From: Certhia americana | Taxonomy: Eukaryota > Chordata > Aves > Passeriformes > Certhiidae | NCBI GenBank assembly: GCA_018697195.1 | Contig: JAGMWU010000127.1 | Coordinates: forward strand, 1 to 64,000 | Length of the DNA: 64,000 bases | Direction of reading: 5' to 3' | Shown: in pieces, positions 1 to 12,230 of the stretch | Position numbering within the stretch: the stretch's first letter is position 1 | Layout of the letters: every line of letters begins with the position of its first letter | The notes under the pieces: generated by a model | Databases searched by the model: none | What the model saw: the letters and a program-made list of their open reading frames with translations, nothing else | Told to the model about the DNA's origin: nothing | Translations under genes and position numbers: made by a program

Positions 1-316
1 ACAGCATGAGAAACCAGGAGTGGAAACAAAGTGAGGAGCTGAAGGAGTTACAGGTGAGAATTGGAATTACAGGAGAATATGGAATCTGGTATGGTGAGAA
101 ATGGTCTGATTCCATACACAGCTTAGAGGGAGTCGGCAGAGAGGAATAAACTTCACACTTAGTTGAGGAAAGCACTGGAGTCCTATAGGGGAGTATCCCA
201 GGGACAACAGTGTCCAGATAACTGTGTTAGGAGTGTGAAATAAGGCCAGCATTACTGAAAACCAGTACCAGGAACACCAAGTTTGGGTATGGAGGTAAAA
301 AAGCTGATGCAGTTGG

Positions 317-348
<32 letters not shown>
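317..348 (+). repeat. Poly(A) tract, 32 A
   Basis: Uninterrupted run of 32 adenines. Its length is prone to assembly or slippage error. Confidence 0.95.
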
Positions 349-350
<2 letters not shown>

Positions 351-2625
351 AGGGTTGGGTTGTTTATTCTGGAGAAGACTCGAATGACAAGGGAGCCTCA
401 AAGGCAGAGAAAAAGCAAGTCAGCAGAACTGGAAAGAGATAAATCATGGCACAACAGTTGTATGGGGGTACCCATCAGGAGCCCTGCTCCTTGATCACCA
501 CAGCTAGACCAGGAAAAAACAGCCAACCTGTGGTTTTAATCCTACTACAAGGCTCAAACCTGCTTGTGCACTCAGGAGGACCTGGGCAGGGTTTGTTCTC
601 TCTGAATTACACCCAGACATAGGGATAAAAGATCTCAGTATTTCTGCATCTGTTACAGGCTTGATGACATCAGTAACTAAACACCACTTCATAACGTGGA
701 TCTTATTAAAATTAAATGCCTTATTAATTTCTTTGCATGTACCTCCTAGAGTGATAGCTTCATATTAGCACACACAACATAGCTGATGAAGAAAGAGAAA
801 ATTAATTTTCCAAGCCTATTGACCTGGCACATTGGGAAGATGAAGAGAGTTTTTAATACTGGAAGATGTTCACATTACAGGGATCATGACCACGTAAATA
901 TATAAGAGGAGAAGTAAATAACTTCAGAGAACATATTTCTTTTTCAACCTTCCAAAAGGAAAGAAATACAGCTTTTGTGGAGATATGAGACTTTCTGAAA
1001 GTCTACATCCTAACACAAGAATAAATTAGAGTACAATCTGATCCTCTAAATGTCCATACTCCAGACTTCACATTAATCTCCCAAACAGCACCTGACAGTC
1101 TGTCAGATCTTTGTTCAGTGTGTTATAGCTGCAGAATCAGGTTTAGATACTTTCTACTGCTATCAGAACAACAAGCTACATGAACTAGACGTTTAAATCC
1201 TAAGATGACAAGTGGGGCTTTCCATCTTCCGCAGTAATTCTATCCTTAAATAGCATTCTAAAATAGTATTCCAACACAACATAGGGAGACAAGTAATAAA
1301 ATCCACCAATGTATTAAACCATCTGGCTGAGCTTACATCACATTCCTTTTGAAGTACCAAACACCACTGATACTTGCTAAAAGAATAAATTTCCTTCCCT
1401 CTGATATTTGTAGAACTGACTCCACACAGGGCTTTCCCATCCGTATTTCTCATAAATAATGAGCCCTCTGGCCCTACCAGAGGCCATTCAGCATTCATAC
1501 CAAAATCCTTAGGAACACTCAGTGTATTCTGGGCACTGATGATCTCCATCAGAAACCACCTTATGGCACCACAGACAAAATCTCACGAATGCATACCCCA
1601 AAATAAAAGAAAAAAACTGTTCTTGTGAAATAAGAGCAAATTCAAGGCAAAGCACGATAACAGCAAAACTCTCAATAAGAAAGCTAAGTACTGGAAAAAT
1701 AGATAAAGAACTGCTGACCCGTATGTATTTATTTAGATACAAGCTTTGCCTTGAAACAGCAGGATGTATATTCCAGTCAAATGCATTTCTCTCTATAGAA
1801 ATACTCCAAGCTGTGTAAACCACATTGCAAATTAAAAGCACTTAAGGAGATGTCTAAGCATAACATTTCATAGAAAGAAGCAGAAGTTGCATTCTCAGCA
1901 TTAAAAACTTCCTGCAGTGTTTTGTTGAATTATTCATTTTTGGAGATGCCATCCTTTTTTAAGCACTTCACATTTGATCGTGTGCCATGATACATTCCCA
2001 GGGATTCTGCCAGGCACCTGTAAAGTTTCATGCTCAATTTTCCTAAAGTTTGATGTCTGAATTTTTTAAAATTTTATTTTAAAATGCTTTGGTTGTCTTT
2101 AAGAACTGCCAGTAGCAAGTCCCTCTTGTCATTTTCTTGACTGATTTCCTGGCATGTATAACAGCTTTTTATCACTGAACACAAGCTGGGACACCATTCT
2201 TCATCTCTTGTGATCTTTCTTGACACCCTTTGCCTTAAAGCAGAGAAAAGCCTTCAAGTCATGTTCATCTTAGTAATTCTGCTTTTATTTCTGACTTTTG
2301 TCATAATGGCTGAAAAGACAAGAGAGACTCAGTTACTCTATTCCAGCCATCAACTGTGCCATTGCAAATCCAACTCATTGTAGTCCCTTTCAAATCCAAA
2401 ATTTAAATGAAACTATTAACACTTTCGGTCATAATGTAAACCCAAAAAACTAAATTAAGGATTTGCTTTTTCAGCATATTCCCTCATTGAATGTGCTCAT
2501 TTCTGATTTAAGCAATAAGCTTTGTTACATTGAACAAATAGCAAACAATTCTCAAAGAAAACTGTGGAGAATTTCTTTTGGGAACTCAGCAGTGTGTGCT
2601 GGTATATGCAGGATATATAATATAA

Positions 2626-2667
2626 TATTTGGGATTATATTATATATATATAATATAATCCCAAATA
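2626..2667. repeat. Perfect 42-bp AT-rich palindrome
   Basis: The arm TATTTGGGATTATATTATATA (split here as TATTTGGGAT then TATATTATATA) is followed without a spacer by its exact reverse complement. The axis is between 2646 and 2647, and all 21 base pairs match. It can form a hairpin or cruciform with an AT core and GGG/CCC clamps. Confidence 0.95.
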
Positions 2668-4929
2668 CCTGCTAACAAACATTTCACAATCACAGAATTC
2701 GTGCAATTGAGCCAAAGCCAGTGAGAATCTGCCAGGCAAGAGATTGTAGTTCTATGGCAGAAGCCATTCACTGATTCATGAATTCAACTTCTGATGCTGC
2801 TGGCACTAAATATAACTGATGTCTGCAAATCTCAGGCTTTTCACTTAAAATTTGCACTTAGGTGAAAGTGATGTGAAAATTTCTTGTAATCCACTCCTAG
2901 CTATTGCTCCTGAATACAGTCACACTAAAGTTCCATTTAATCCCCAATTAAACCTGAGCACTTTCAATTTTCACCCCATAAATGCCTTTTACTTCTCTCT
3001 AAAGACAACAATTTGAATTTAAATTACACCTGAAAACACTCTGTACATCTATACAATTTATAGTAGGCAATAATAACAGACAATATACAATTTATAAAAG
3101 CAATAATAGGCAATTTAATTATCATATATGAGTTTCAGCACACAGGTGAAGCTTTCCTCCCTGCATGAATCTATTTGTTCACAACTCCAGAGAAAAATGA
3201 ATGCTATGGATTTCCTCTGTTTTCTTAATGACCCTTAGGTTTATGTGACTTCATTTGCTGACTTTGTTGTCAATATGTTAAATTCATCCTACAGAAATCA
3301 GACCCTTTTGTACTTAATTCAAACATCTAATATTTACAGATAGGGTCTGCATGGAAGCTGTTCTTTTGTGAACTAAATGGAAGCTACAAGAGGGAAAACC
3401 CAGCAAAGTTTGGCATTACATTATGGTCTTAACTTTCAGCTTCCCAATATTTGTCAATCTGCATCAAAATAAGGTTCAACATAAATCCTCTATGCAATGT
3501 ATTTAGGTGCAATCATTCATTTTCCCTTGTGTCTTCAACACACATCAATTTTAATGCCTGCATTCACACAGATTACATTTGCTTCTCACACAGTTCATTG
3601 TTGCATTCCTGAGGTTAAAATTCAGGAACTCTGCTACTAACAGTTGCATCACACAGTTGCCGTTTTCAAAATTACTACTTTTGCCAATAGTACATAAAGC
3701 TGAATATAGCAGCTACCTAAAAGAGTTGAGCTGACTTACAAGCAAAGAGACACGAGTATTTTTTTTGTCTATGTGAAAGATTCTTGCATCGGACAAAAAA
3801 TGTTAGAAGAATATCTGATGTATCAATAATGTACATTAAATTTCAAAAACTAAATTTAAAAACTGAGGCATCTTAAGAAGTCTTATATCCAGCCAGCCAT
3901 ACTGGAGAATTGGAGCCTTTTTTCTCTTTGGAATAAAGAGTCTGAAATCTGATCAGTAACAAGACTTTGTTACTACAATGCCTTCAGGAAGAAATGTTGA
4001 GTTAATTACTCAATTTGAGCATATTTACTTTGTAATTATAATGTCATGTTCAGTCGTATTTAATTGTTTTTTCCAAAATACCTGAAGGCAACCATACATA
4101 TAGTGGGTTAAAAACCTGAATATTTTAGATAAATAATTATACCATTTAGGGAAGGATATTCTAAATATATAACAGAGTATTCTTTAACGTTAAGTGGTTC
4201 TCAGGCAATATTTTCCTTGCAACAATTAACTCTTTAAGGTTTATGTACAAAATTCAAAAAGAGTTCCTGTGCAATCAGATTTCTTTTTATTACTGTGTCT
4301 GGTTTGAAAACCACTAAGTTTCCACTCATCCTTAATAATTATTTTATTTTAATCTTCTGTCTTTTATTAAAGAAGCAAATTTTCCCTCCTTCCTAAATTT
4401 GTTGTGTTTCTTGGTGCCCAGGTGAGACTTGTGGATTTCTTTTATTTCTTGACAGAAGCCAGGTTAAATGACCTTTTTTTCCCCCCCACAAACAAGGCTT
4501 TGACTGGTATTCTGTTAATTTCTCCCAGCTGTTGAAGGACATTTAACTTGCTGGTGTTTTTTCATGGATTCTGAATGTTTTGCCTGTTAAGACAGCCACA
4601 GAAATTTAGAATCTTCTATGAAGGACTGAAAAAAACACAGATACAAAAAGGGAAAAAAAAAATTGCAGAAGTCCTCTACAAACACAGTTCTAGCATTCCT
4701 GTTTAAGCTTCTAACATCCCTGAGATTTCAAAAAAAGCAAACTATTCCAAAACTTGTGTGATGCACCGAGGCAAAATCCCCTGAAACAGCCTCTGTGTCT
4801 GATTAAACACAAAAAAAGTGGCAACAGCTCAGCTCTTGGGTGACATTGGGAAATTAGCTCTCCATCTTCATAGATACAGATTGAAATGTGCAGAGCAGGT
4901 ACCAGGAACAATGAGTTTGCTTGCTCGTT

Positions 4930-5095
4930 ATGAGGGTAGTTAAATTCTTCAGCAGTGAGTTTGGGGAAGCTCCATCCTCAAAGACATTCAGGATTTGCCT
5001 GGACATGGCAAACTGAACAACCCTTTTTAGTTAGACCTGTTTGGAGTGGGGTGTTGAGCTACCCACCTGCAGCAGCTCCCTCCCATCACACAGCA
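4930..5095 (+). mobile_element. Probable old CR1 3' fragment
   Basis: The stretch with CTCCATCCTCAAAGACATTCAGG, then TTGCCTGGACATGG, then GGAGTGGGGTGTTGAGCTACC and CACCTGCAGCAGCTCCCTCCCA follows the order of the CR1 3' end (GCCTGGACA..., GGGTTGGACTAGATGACCTGCAGAGGTCCCTTCCA). Divergence is high, so the boundaries are approximate. Confidence 0.55.
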
Positions 5096-5417
5096 CCATT
5101 TTTTTTTAATCCTCACTTCCCAGAAATGTAATTTTTGCAGTGAAACCTGAGCCAGAGAGAGCAGCACCTCCCAGAACTTCTTGGGAAGGATGCCTGGGAA
5201 GGTGGCATACAGAGCAGCCCACCTTCAAAGCTGTCAGCAGTCGGTTCTCCTCAATCTCCTCCTGAGGATGAACTGTGCTAATAATCTCTCAGCTCTAGAT
5301 TGCAATAACTCAACCTTGCTATCTGGACAACTGCCAATTTGACCAAATAAAGACAAAATGTGATTCCATCAAATCTTCTGTCATCTTCTACAACACATAT
5401 ATTAATCTTTTCTCCTT

Positions 5418-5504
5418 GGGTTTTTTTGGTTGGTTGGTTGGTTTTTTGGGGGGTTTTTGGGTGGGGGTGTTGGTTTGTTTGGATGTTTTTTTGTTTGTTT
5501 TTTG
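5418..5504 (+). repeat. T/G low-complexity tract
   Basis: Mixed TTGG, G6 and TTTG repeats. Open frames through it are glycine-, phenylalanine- and valine-rich artefacts. Confidence 0.9.
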
Positions 5505-5988
5505 CTCTTCCACACCTCTCATGAACCAGCAAAGGCACCTATCCAAACCGTACAATCTTTCATGTTGTATTTGGGTTTCTGGGGGAAATTCAGCCAGGTC
5601 TTTTGTTCTGGAAATCTCTATACACAGTACAGAGACAACTATGACCCTTCCAGCTGGAATAGACCTATCCTGAAACCATCTCAAGTTCTCAAAGTCTATT
5701 CCACTCTCGTGATTATGCCTCATCCACAGAAACTGACAGAAACTCTTCCAGGGACTCCTTCAGAAAAGGGTTTATATTTACTACCAACTGCACCCTGTTG
5801 TATTTCACAACAATCCTGTAAGAGCAACAGCTGCCTCTGTGAATATAAAACCTCACCAGTGGATATCAGAGATCCCAACAAAACCACTCCACCACCTGAA
5901 TCCACACCTGCTCTCTGGCAGGGGCATCATGAGCCCGTCCCTGACCTCTCTGCACTGAAGACTGACTGACACTTCCTCTTTCATTAGG
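5505..5988 (+). other. Open frame of unknown origin between low-complexity tracts
   Basis: A plus-strand frame, 179 codons from 5430 to 5969, is open across this segment. The first 30 or so residues are tract artefact. The rest (from FHTSHEPAKAP to PDLSALKTD) is of mixed composition with several cysteines (CCISQQSCKSNSCLCEY). It stops 19 bases before a poly(A) tract. I do not recognise the protein. The position next to poly(A) would suit a retroposed or repeat-derived piece, but a chance frame is equally possible and a minus-strand frame is also open over part of it. No splice sites or promoter support expression. Confidence 0.25.
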
Positions 5989-6058
5989 AAAAAAAAAAAA
6001 AAAAAAAAGGAATGCTAAAAAAAAAACCAAAACCCAAACAAACAAAAAAAAACCCCCA
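5989..6058 (+). repeat. Poly(A) followed by A/C low-complexity tract
   Basis: Twenty adenines, a 7-base interruption, then A10, CCAAAACCC, AAAC repeats and CCCCC. It is roughly complementary in type to the T/G tract at 5418, which lies about 480 bp away. Confidence 0.9.
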
Positions 6059-8389
6059 CTTGACATAGCTTAAATGCACAGTGATGCTTTTACTCCAATA
6101 AAACAATAAAACAGAAAATTACCAAAACAGGTAATCTTTTTTATTTTTTAACTTTTGTTGGTAATATTACAAAGAAGAAATGTCAATTTTATGTTAGATA
6201 ATAGAGGAACTACAGAAAAAAGGAGAAGTGTTCAGTGGCCACCAACATGTCTGAACCCTTAGTAGCATTTTCTCTTTTTAGAATTAATGGTGCAGAAATC
6301 ATCAGTAATAAACATTTCAGCGAATTCACTTGCTCTCAAATTCACATCATCCCCACTAAATAAAACTAGTGTTTCAGATAAATGATTGACAAAAAAATAT
6401 GGGTTTGTACACAGCCTTAAGAAAAAAAAAGAAAGATAGGCAATTGAACCATTAATAACATTATGTTTTGTAAAGCATATATCTGCCACTGGTAAAAGCT
6501 TTCTTTGGTGTTGATCTGATTTGTTGTGTTCAATAATTTAAGAGAGACTTTTACTTCATGCAGTCACATCTGTTATGCTGGTTGATAGTCAATAAATTTA
6601 GAGAACACTTGCTCAGAAGAGCTCTTTTATTTGCTGTTCCTGAACTTGAATGACTCTGTTCCTTTCACTATTTCCCAGAAACAGTTAAACAAGACACTTC
6701 CCAGAAAGTCGATGGCCACAACAAAAATTCACACACACACACACAAAAAGTAAGTTTAAGAGTGACTGCCGTTCAGGTAAACCCTATTTTAAGCATGGAT
6801 GTTTTCCAAAAAAACTGAAAGAAAGTAAGCCAAAACTAAGCACATATGGCAACACTGCAGTTCCAGAACACATTCTCTGAAGTGTTTTGAGGAAACAAAA
6901 CAAAAAGATGAAGGCAAAAAATTCAAAGTAAATATCTCAGTAGGATAAATTAATTCCATATGGCAAGGCTGTCTCATGACTGCTACAGTGAATTACTCAG
7001 ATGTAACCCCAAAAACATATTAGAGAGGCAAGCAAGTTGGGGTTCACAAAGCTGCCTTGGCTGCAGAGAGTACACCAGGTAAGTGCTCGCGACAGCAGTG
7101 CAAACTCCAAGAAGAGCCAGTCAGCACAAATACTCATGATGACCTAACCAAAACCGGTCTCTGTGACTGAAGATAATTTCTAAGAAAACCTTTCAAAAGT
7201 ATATACTTTAAGTTCCATGCCTTTTGCAGGACACTTAAATACTCCTTTTAAGGGTAGGAAAATGCTTGAAAGCACTTAAATACTTTTCTGAAGACTCTAC
7301 TGGTAACTTTCACAGATAAATACAGTGCACTGTATTATGCAGAATGCTTAAGTACTGTTACTTCACATTATATTAAATATTCTAATATTACACTGTTATT
7401 TCATATTATATTGAATTAAATGCTTGACACCAATCAAAAGTTCCAAGTACTTTGAGGCAGAAGATAATACTTCATCAATACAAGTGTTTATTGTTAAATC
7501 AGTGGAGGGTAGAATTCTAGTGCTGCATCTTTAAACAGCAATTCAGACCCTTTTTCTCCAAAACCCCCTGAAGATAAGCTGTTTCAGACCATACAGAGGT
7601 ATTTTTTATGCCCCACAACTAATGCCTACTCAGACCAATATTTACAGCAAAACAAGAGCATAAGAATAAATACTCAAAAATGACGGCTAAGTTTGCCAAT
7701 CTGGTCACTTTGTCACCATGGAAAGAGCATGGTTTCTCCCACACATGAAAGCATTGCCCCAAAACAAACAGGAAATAAAATTGGTATTCTGAAAATAGGG
7801 CAGAAAATTAAAGCAAACATCCAGTAAATTCTAGTGCCTATAGCCAATTGTTTTGTTTTGTAGCACAGCATGAGACAGATTTCAAGTCTTCAACTGAAAT
7901 CAGCTGTGAAGTGTACACAATAATCTCTCTTTATACCTGTAAAGTTAAGGGGAATATTTGTGGGTTTGACCCTCATTTCAGGTCAGAAAATACTTTAGGG
8001 ACTATGCTTGTGACTTGACCCTCTCGCTATCAATAGGCTTCCAAGAAATAAAGGGTATACTAATTAGTTCTTAATTTAACAGATACAGGAGATACAAGGA
8101 CTATGAAAAGAGTGTCTTATAGGGAAACATTTCAAGAACAGGGTATGTGCAGGTTAGGAAAGGAGGTTGCAAGAAGACCTAATTATGGTTGACAAATACC
8201 TGAGGGGGTTCTTTTTCTACAAGCAGCAGGTAGAAATCTGTTCAAAATATGCAATAAGGACAAAGCCCAAAGGCATTATCTGAAATTGAAGGCAGAGTAG
8301 TTCAGACGCGTTATCTGAAATGGCTTCTCACTCAGAGGATCATTACTGTACGGAATAAATGACCTACCAGGGGCTCTTCAATCCTACCG
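6059..8389. other. CACNA1C intron, no gene seen
   Basis: AT-rich sequence with short open frames only. A small CA run is the only structured item. Confidence 0.7.
6730..6744 (+). repeat. (CA)n microsatellite
   Basis: CA dinucleotide run of about seven units followed by AAAAAG. Confidence 0.9.
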
Positions 8390-8765
8390 AATTTTGTTTC
8401 GAGATAGACACCGACGTCTCGGCGCTCCATCCGGAGAGCCGAGCTCCGGCCGCATATCCCGGGCAGTGCCGCCTGCCGAGCCCCGGGAGCGCCGCCGGGC
8501 TCCGCGGCCCTGCAGTGCCACCTTCCGGGAGAGGTACCGGGACCCCCCCGCTCCCCTCCCTACGCCCGCCCCGGGGCTGAGAATCGCAGCAAAGCCGCTG
8601 CTTTGGCTCCTTTCCTGCCGCATCTGCCCAGCACAGACCCCGCCGAGCAGCGAATTTAACTGGGAGGCTGAGCAGCGCTGGACACCCAGAGCGGCCACCC
8701 CGGGGCCAGGCGGGCTCGTTCCGCTCGCTCCCTCCCCGGAGGCGGCTGCAACACGTGGGTTTGCA
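8390..8765. promoter_or_regulatory. Isolated CpG island inside CACNA1C intron
   Basis: A sharply bounded CpG-dense block of about 375 bp in AT-rich sequence, with many CG dinucleotides, GC boxes and an E-box CACGTG at its right end (about 8752). Both strands have long open frames, but these are typical of GC-rich DNA and resemble no family I know. It lies about 2.8 kb downstream of exon 1b in the CACNA1C direction. It could be an alternative or noncoding-RNA promoter, or an intronic enhancer. Confidence 0.55.
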
Positions 8766-10209
8766 AACCGATTTTCTATTTTATAGTAAAAGAGCAAGCT
8801 TTCAAAAGTGTTATGAGGGAATGCACTAAAGATGCCCGTCGAGGATTCCACCCAGTCCCACATATGCATTAGATGTGATGTAGTTAGTTTTGGTAGCTTT
8901 TGCTGGCCCTTCTTGGGTGGGGTTTTGTCATTTTCTAGACAACCATAAGCAGTATCAAGGAATAATTATTATTTAAAAATACATACTCCATTGTGTAGCA
9001 AAAAATGATCATTGTGTCTCAGCATCAAAATATAACATATTATTTCCTTGCCTTTGTGCAATAGGAGACTCTAATGAAAGCACAGTAGACTTAGCATCCA
9101 AAAAATTGAGGAAATTCTTACTTTAGGGTCAAAGATTTTCAGGACACAGAGTCACGTTCAGAAGTGTAAAACAAGTATATTACAAACCTACCCAAACTGG
9201 TAGTTAAGAGGCAAACAAAGCCCTTTTAAAGACAATTCCTCTTCCCCACAGCCCTCACAATGTAACTAATGGCTTCTCTCTGCTTCATTTATTTATTTGC
9301 TTTGAGTAAGCCCTGTTGGAGCAGTTCCCCTGCTGCCCAGGTAGCTGAATGTGGAGCTGCTCAGGTGAGCTGACAAGGGGCTGGCTGATACCAGACCTGT
9401 GCAGGCAACAGCTGCTGGCAGAGGCCTGTTCACATCAGTCACATTTTAAGAATAGACATCAAAATTTGTCTTGCACCACCAGTACCTGGAACATTCACCT
9501 TGCTGCCAGCAACTGTGTAGGATGCAAGAGTAAGGACTAATCTAAATCAGTCTGCCATGTCAGAAGCGAGGAGCAGACCAGGAGCCCAGACCTGGCTTCA
9601 TCTTCTACCCCTCTCCTATCACTACCTTGCAACTGGCAATCTCGGGTTGTTTTAGTGGCTCCATTCCACATTGTGATTGGTTTGCTCCCATCTCCTCACC
9701 ACCAGGTTTTCTTGACTACTGATCAATTTAACCTTTCAGGTGCTGTTTGCCTAAAATAAAAATAGATTGTAAATAAATGGCAACCTGAGCACTATCAGGA
9801 AACAGAACTCTCTTCCACTTGGCTGATTTTCTGTTTGCTTTAGAAGTTGCTCTTTCACCTGGGAGTAATGACAATCTGCATCAAGAGACAGATGCAAAAC
9901 TGTTCCTCCAATTATATAATCACTGCAGCTGATAAGGAGGGAGCTGGATTTAGGTTGCCATAGCGTTGGCATATTGCTATGGAGGCTGAGCTCTTCATCC
10001 ACTTTATCAGCTCTGGACCAGGAAGAGCAGCCCAATTATGTCTGCTGAATGCATGTGCTGCAGACTTGCTCCTACTTGGAAGAAGCACTCTGGATCAGGG
10101 GCTACTTCCTTTCCCCTCCCACCTCATTTCGATGGAGTGGTTACGGGTGGGGGTGCTGGGTGGTTTTATTCTTTTTAATCTGCATTTAACCGTAAGGAGG
10201 GTGGTGTTA
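8766..10209. other. CACNA1C intron between CpG islands, no gene seen
   Basis: Moderate to low GC sequence separating the isolated island at 8.4-8.76 kb from the exon 1b GC-rich domain. No supported feature. Confidence 0.65.
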
Positions 10210-11470
10210 TCTCTAAACCCCAGCACCCTTCCGCCATCGAGGGCTGCCACAGCGCCGCTGCCCCTCCCCAGCTGCACCTCCAGCCACACTTCCAAGGGGC
10301 TCGGGGGTACCTGGGGCTCGCCGGGGCACTCTCGCCCCCGGAGCAGGTGTTGGATGCCGGCGGGCGGGGGCACGTTTGCCAGCAGGGAAGTTGTCTCCGG
10401 CCAAGGGAGGGAGGGGCTGCCCTGAGGAGCAGGCGGAGGGCGATGAGGGAGAAGTTGGCCGGGGCGGGGGGGGGGTTCTGCTGCGGGGAGAGAGACACCC
10501 CGGCAGCCGCTCCCGGCGGAGCGCTGCTCTTCCCCCGCCGCAGGGAGGAAATGGCTCTGCCTGTTCTGCAACACCGACGTGTGTGTACAGCCAGGGCTAG
10601 AGGGAAGGGATGGGATGGGATGAGAGGAGGTGACACCATGCAGGTAACGGGATAAAAATAACTTCAGGGAGGGCAGATCAGGGTTGGGCGCGGGGGGGGG
10701 GAGGAAGAGGGGGGCGGGGGAAGGCTTCTGGAGTTTGGACAAACAAAGTTTTACTACAGGGAATAGCGGGGGACATTTGCTAATGCCGAGGAGCAACAGC
10801 AGGGGTTGGTATCCATGATGCAGGCAATCCTGCGAGGAGCTCGGCGAGAAATCACTGCCCAAAGTAAAACCCAACTTTCTTTTTAATACAGGCACCCCCG
10901 GTGTCCCTCGTTCTCTCAGCACAGGCGCATGTATGGTGCACATGTGTGTAAACAGATAATTCTTCCTCCCCCTCCCCTTTCGTGTGAGAGATTGGAAATA
11001 GCGTAAGGGAAGGGCTCCTCTCCCGGTGCCTTAGGAAGCCGTACCCAGATGGAGGTTAGGAGGACCGAGACGTTAATTGGGAAAGATCCCCTAATTCCGA
11101 CGGCCCTGCGAGTTAATGCTCATCTGACACGAAGGAGCGGCTGCTCCGCGGCTCCCCCGAGCCCCCGGCCCCAGCGCGCAGCCCCCTCACTGGCCGCCCC
11201 TCCTCGACCCTTCGCCTGAGAAGGCGACGACGGCGACTTAAAGCAACTTTTCTTTGCCTGGGCTTTCCTAAGGAGCAGCCGTTCTACGAGGGGCTGCGGG
11301 GGTCTCCCCGGAGCACGCCGGCCGAGGGGAGCTGTGTGCTCCGAATGGAACCCGGTGTCAAAGGCTGTCCTCTGCCCCGGCCCCTCGCCAGCCTCTGCCT
11401 GTGGCGGCGGCGGCGGCTGAGCCGAGAGATAAGGGACAAAGGGCAGGGGAGGGAATGGTTGCTAGGTCCT
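10210..11470. promoter_or_regulatory. GC-rich flank of exon 1b domain with G-runs
   Basis: CpG-dense patches at about 10215-10560 and 11090-11460, separated by a purine-rich stretch, continue the promoter domain on the intron side of exon 1b. The plus strand has long G-runs at 10461-10489 and 10687-10720 that could fold into G-quadruplexes. Open frames here (for example 282 codons on minus, 10943 to 10095) have biased, proline- and serine-rich content and no recognisable domain, so I treat them as noncoding. Confidence 0.5.
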
Positions 11471-11492
11471 CGGAGGTAAATCTCAGGCTTAC

Positions 11493-11541
11493 CTTGATGG
11501 TTTTCTTCTGGAATGTACATCCTCTTGTTTTCATTGACCAT
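11493..11541 (-). CDS. CACNA1C: CACNA1C alternative first coding exon 1b (short N-terminus of Cav1.2)
   Basis: This is the second, alternative N-terminus of the L-type calcium channel alpha-1C subunit. Reading the minus strand from the ATG at 11541 gives MVNENKRMYIPEENHQ plus one base of a glycine codon. In mammals the exon 1b peptide is, from memory, MVNENTRMYIPEENHQG, so only one residue differs. The exon ends CAAG with a GTAAG donor at plus-strand 11488-11492. Its 49 coding bases leave phase 1, the same as exon 1a, so either exon can splice to the common exon 2, which lies to the left of the window. The -3 base is T, a weak context, offset by G at +4. Downstream codons in the same frame are intron read-through. 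The exon sits in a GC-rich promoter domain, unlike exon 1a. In mammals this form is associated with smooth muscle and brain (family knowledge, not seen here). Confidence 0.95.
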
Positions 11542-11780
11542 TTAAAACGAGTCCAGAATAATCCCTCCGAAAATCGGCTTGGTAAAATTCAAGGAAGAAT
11601 GGAGCTGCAGAATTTCCCCTTTTATTATTACCTGATTCCCATTATTGCATCAAACACCAAAAACTGATCCTTTCCACTACTGCCTCCTTTAGTGAAATTG
11701 CAATGCATCCTCAGTACATCCGGGCCCCTTCCAAGAATTTAGCACAGCACCTCTGGCTGTTAAACCATAAAAAAGAACAG

Positions 11781-11824
11781 GAAGGGGGGAAACGGAGGGG
11801 GGGGCGGGGGGGGAGGAAGGAAAA
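11781..11824. repeat. G-rich run (C-rich in CACNA1C sense)
   Basis: GGAAGGGGGGAAACGGAGG, then G- and C-runs to GGGAGGAAGG. It contains at least four G3+ runs on the plus strand, so a G-quadruplex is possible there and an i-motif on the CACNA1C sense strand, inside the inferred exon 1b 5'UTR. Confidence 0.7.
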
Positions 11825-12230
11825 AAGCAAAAGCATCCAGGACCAACCTCTGAGGGTTAAATGTCTTTTTAAAATCCACCAACTACAAGAGTAACAACAG
11901 GAGGAAGAGGGGGGTAAAAAAAGGGAGATGTTCAAACGCTGCTGCTCCTCCTCTTCAAAGCCATTCTGAGCGCGTTGTGTTGGCAGGGAGCTGTTTCTGC
12001 AGAGGAAGAGAGCACAGTCCCAGCCCCTTACTCCCTCCCCTCCCTCAGCGCGCTCGCTCCCCGCTCTCTCCCTCTTGCCGACAGACAGACACACTGAACG
12101 CTTCCAGATGTTCCAGCTGCGGCGGCTGCACGCAGCTCCCCGCGCACGGCGTTGGGAGCCGCCGGACTTGATCTGAAAGTTTAACACGCTGCCTGCCTCC
12201 ACTGCGCCTGCTGAAGCCTCGCCACAGACA

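Larger units (their letters stand above)
1..4929. other. CACNA1C intron, no gene seen
   Basis: AT-rich intronic sequence between exon 1b (right) and exon 2 (beyond the left edge). Besides the poly(A) run and the 42-bp palindrome I see no exon or recognisable element. The highly conserved exon 2 protein was looked for on the minus strand and is absent. Confidence 0.7.

Noticed and set aside
5720..6066. Minus-strand frames over the A-rich tract
   Set aside because: Phe/Leu-rich residues come from reading poly(T) on the minus strand.
8384..8869. 161-codon minus and 130-codon plus frames
   Set aside because: Both strands are open over the same CpG island, as expected by base composition. No homology recognised.
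10095..10943. 282-codon minus-strand open frame
   Set aside because: Longest frame in the window, but low-complexity proline/serine/leucine content in a GC-rich block with other frames also open. No family resemblance.
1..11492. CACNA1C exon 2
   Set aside because: Its long, highly conserved protein segment should appear as a clear minus-strand frame and does not. It is presumed left of the window.
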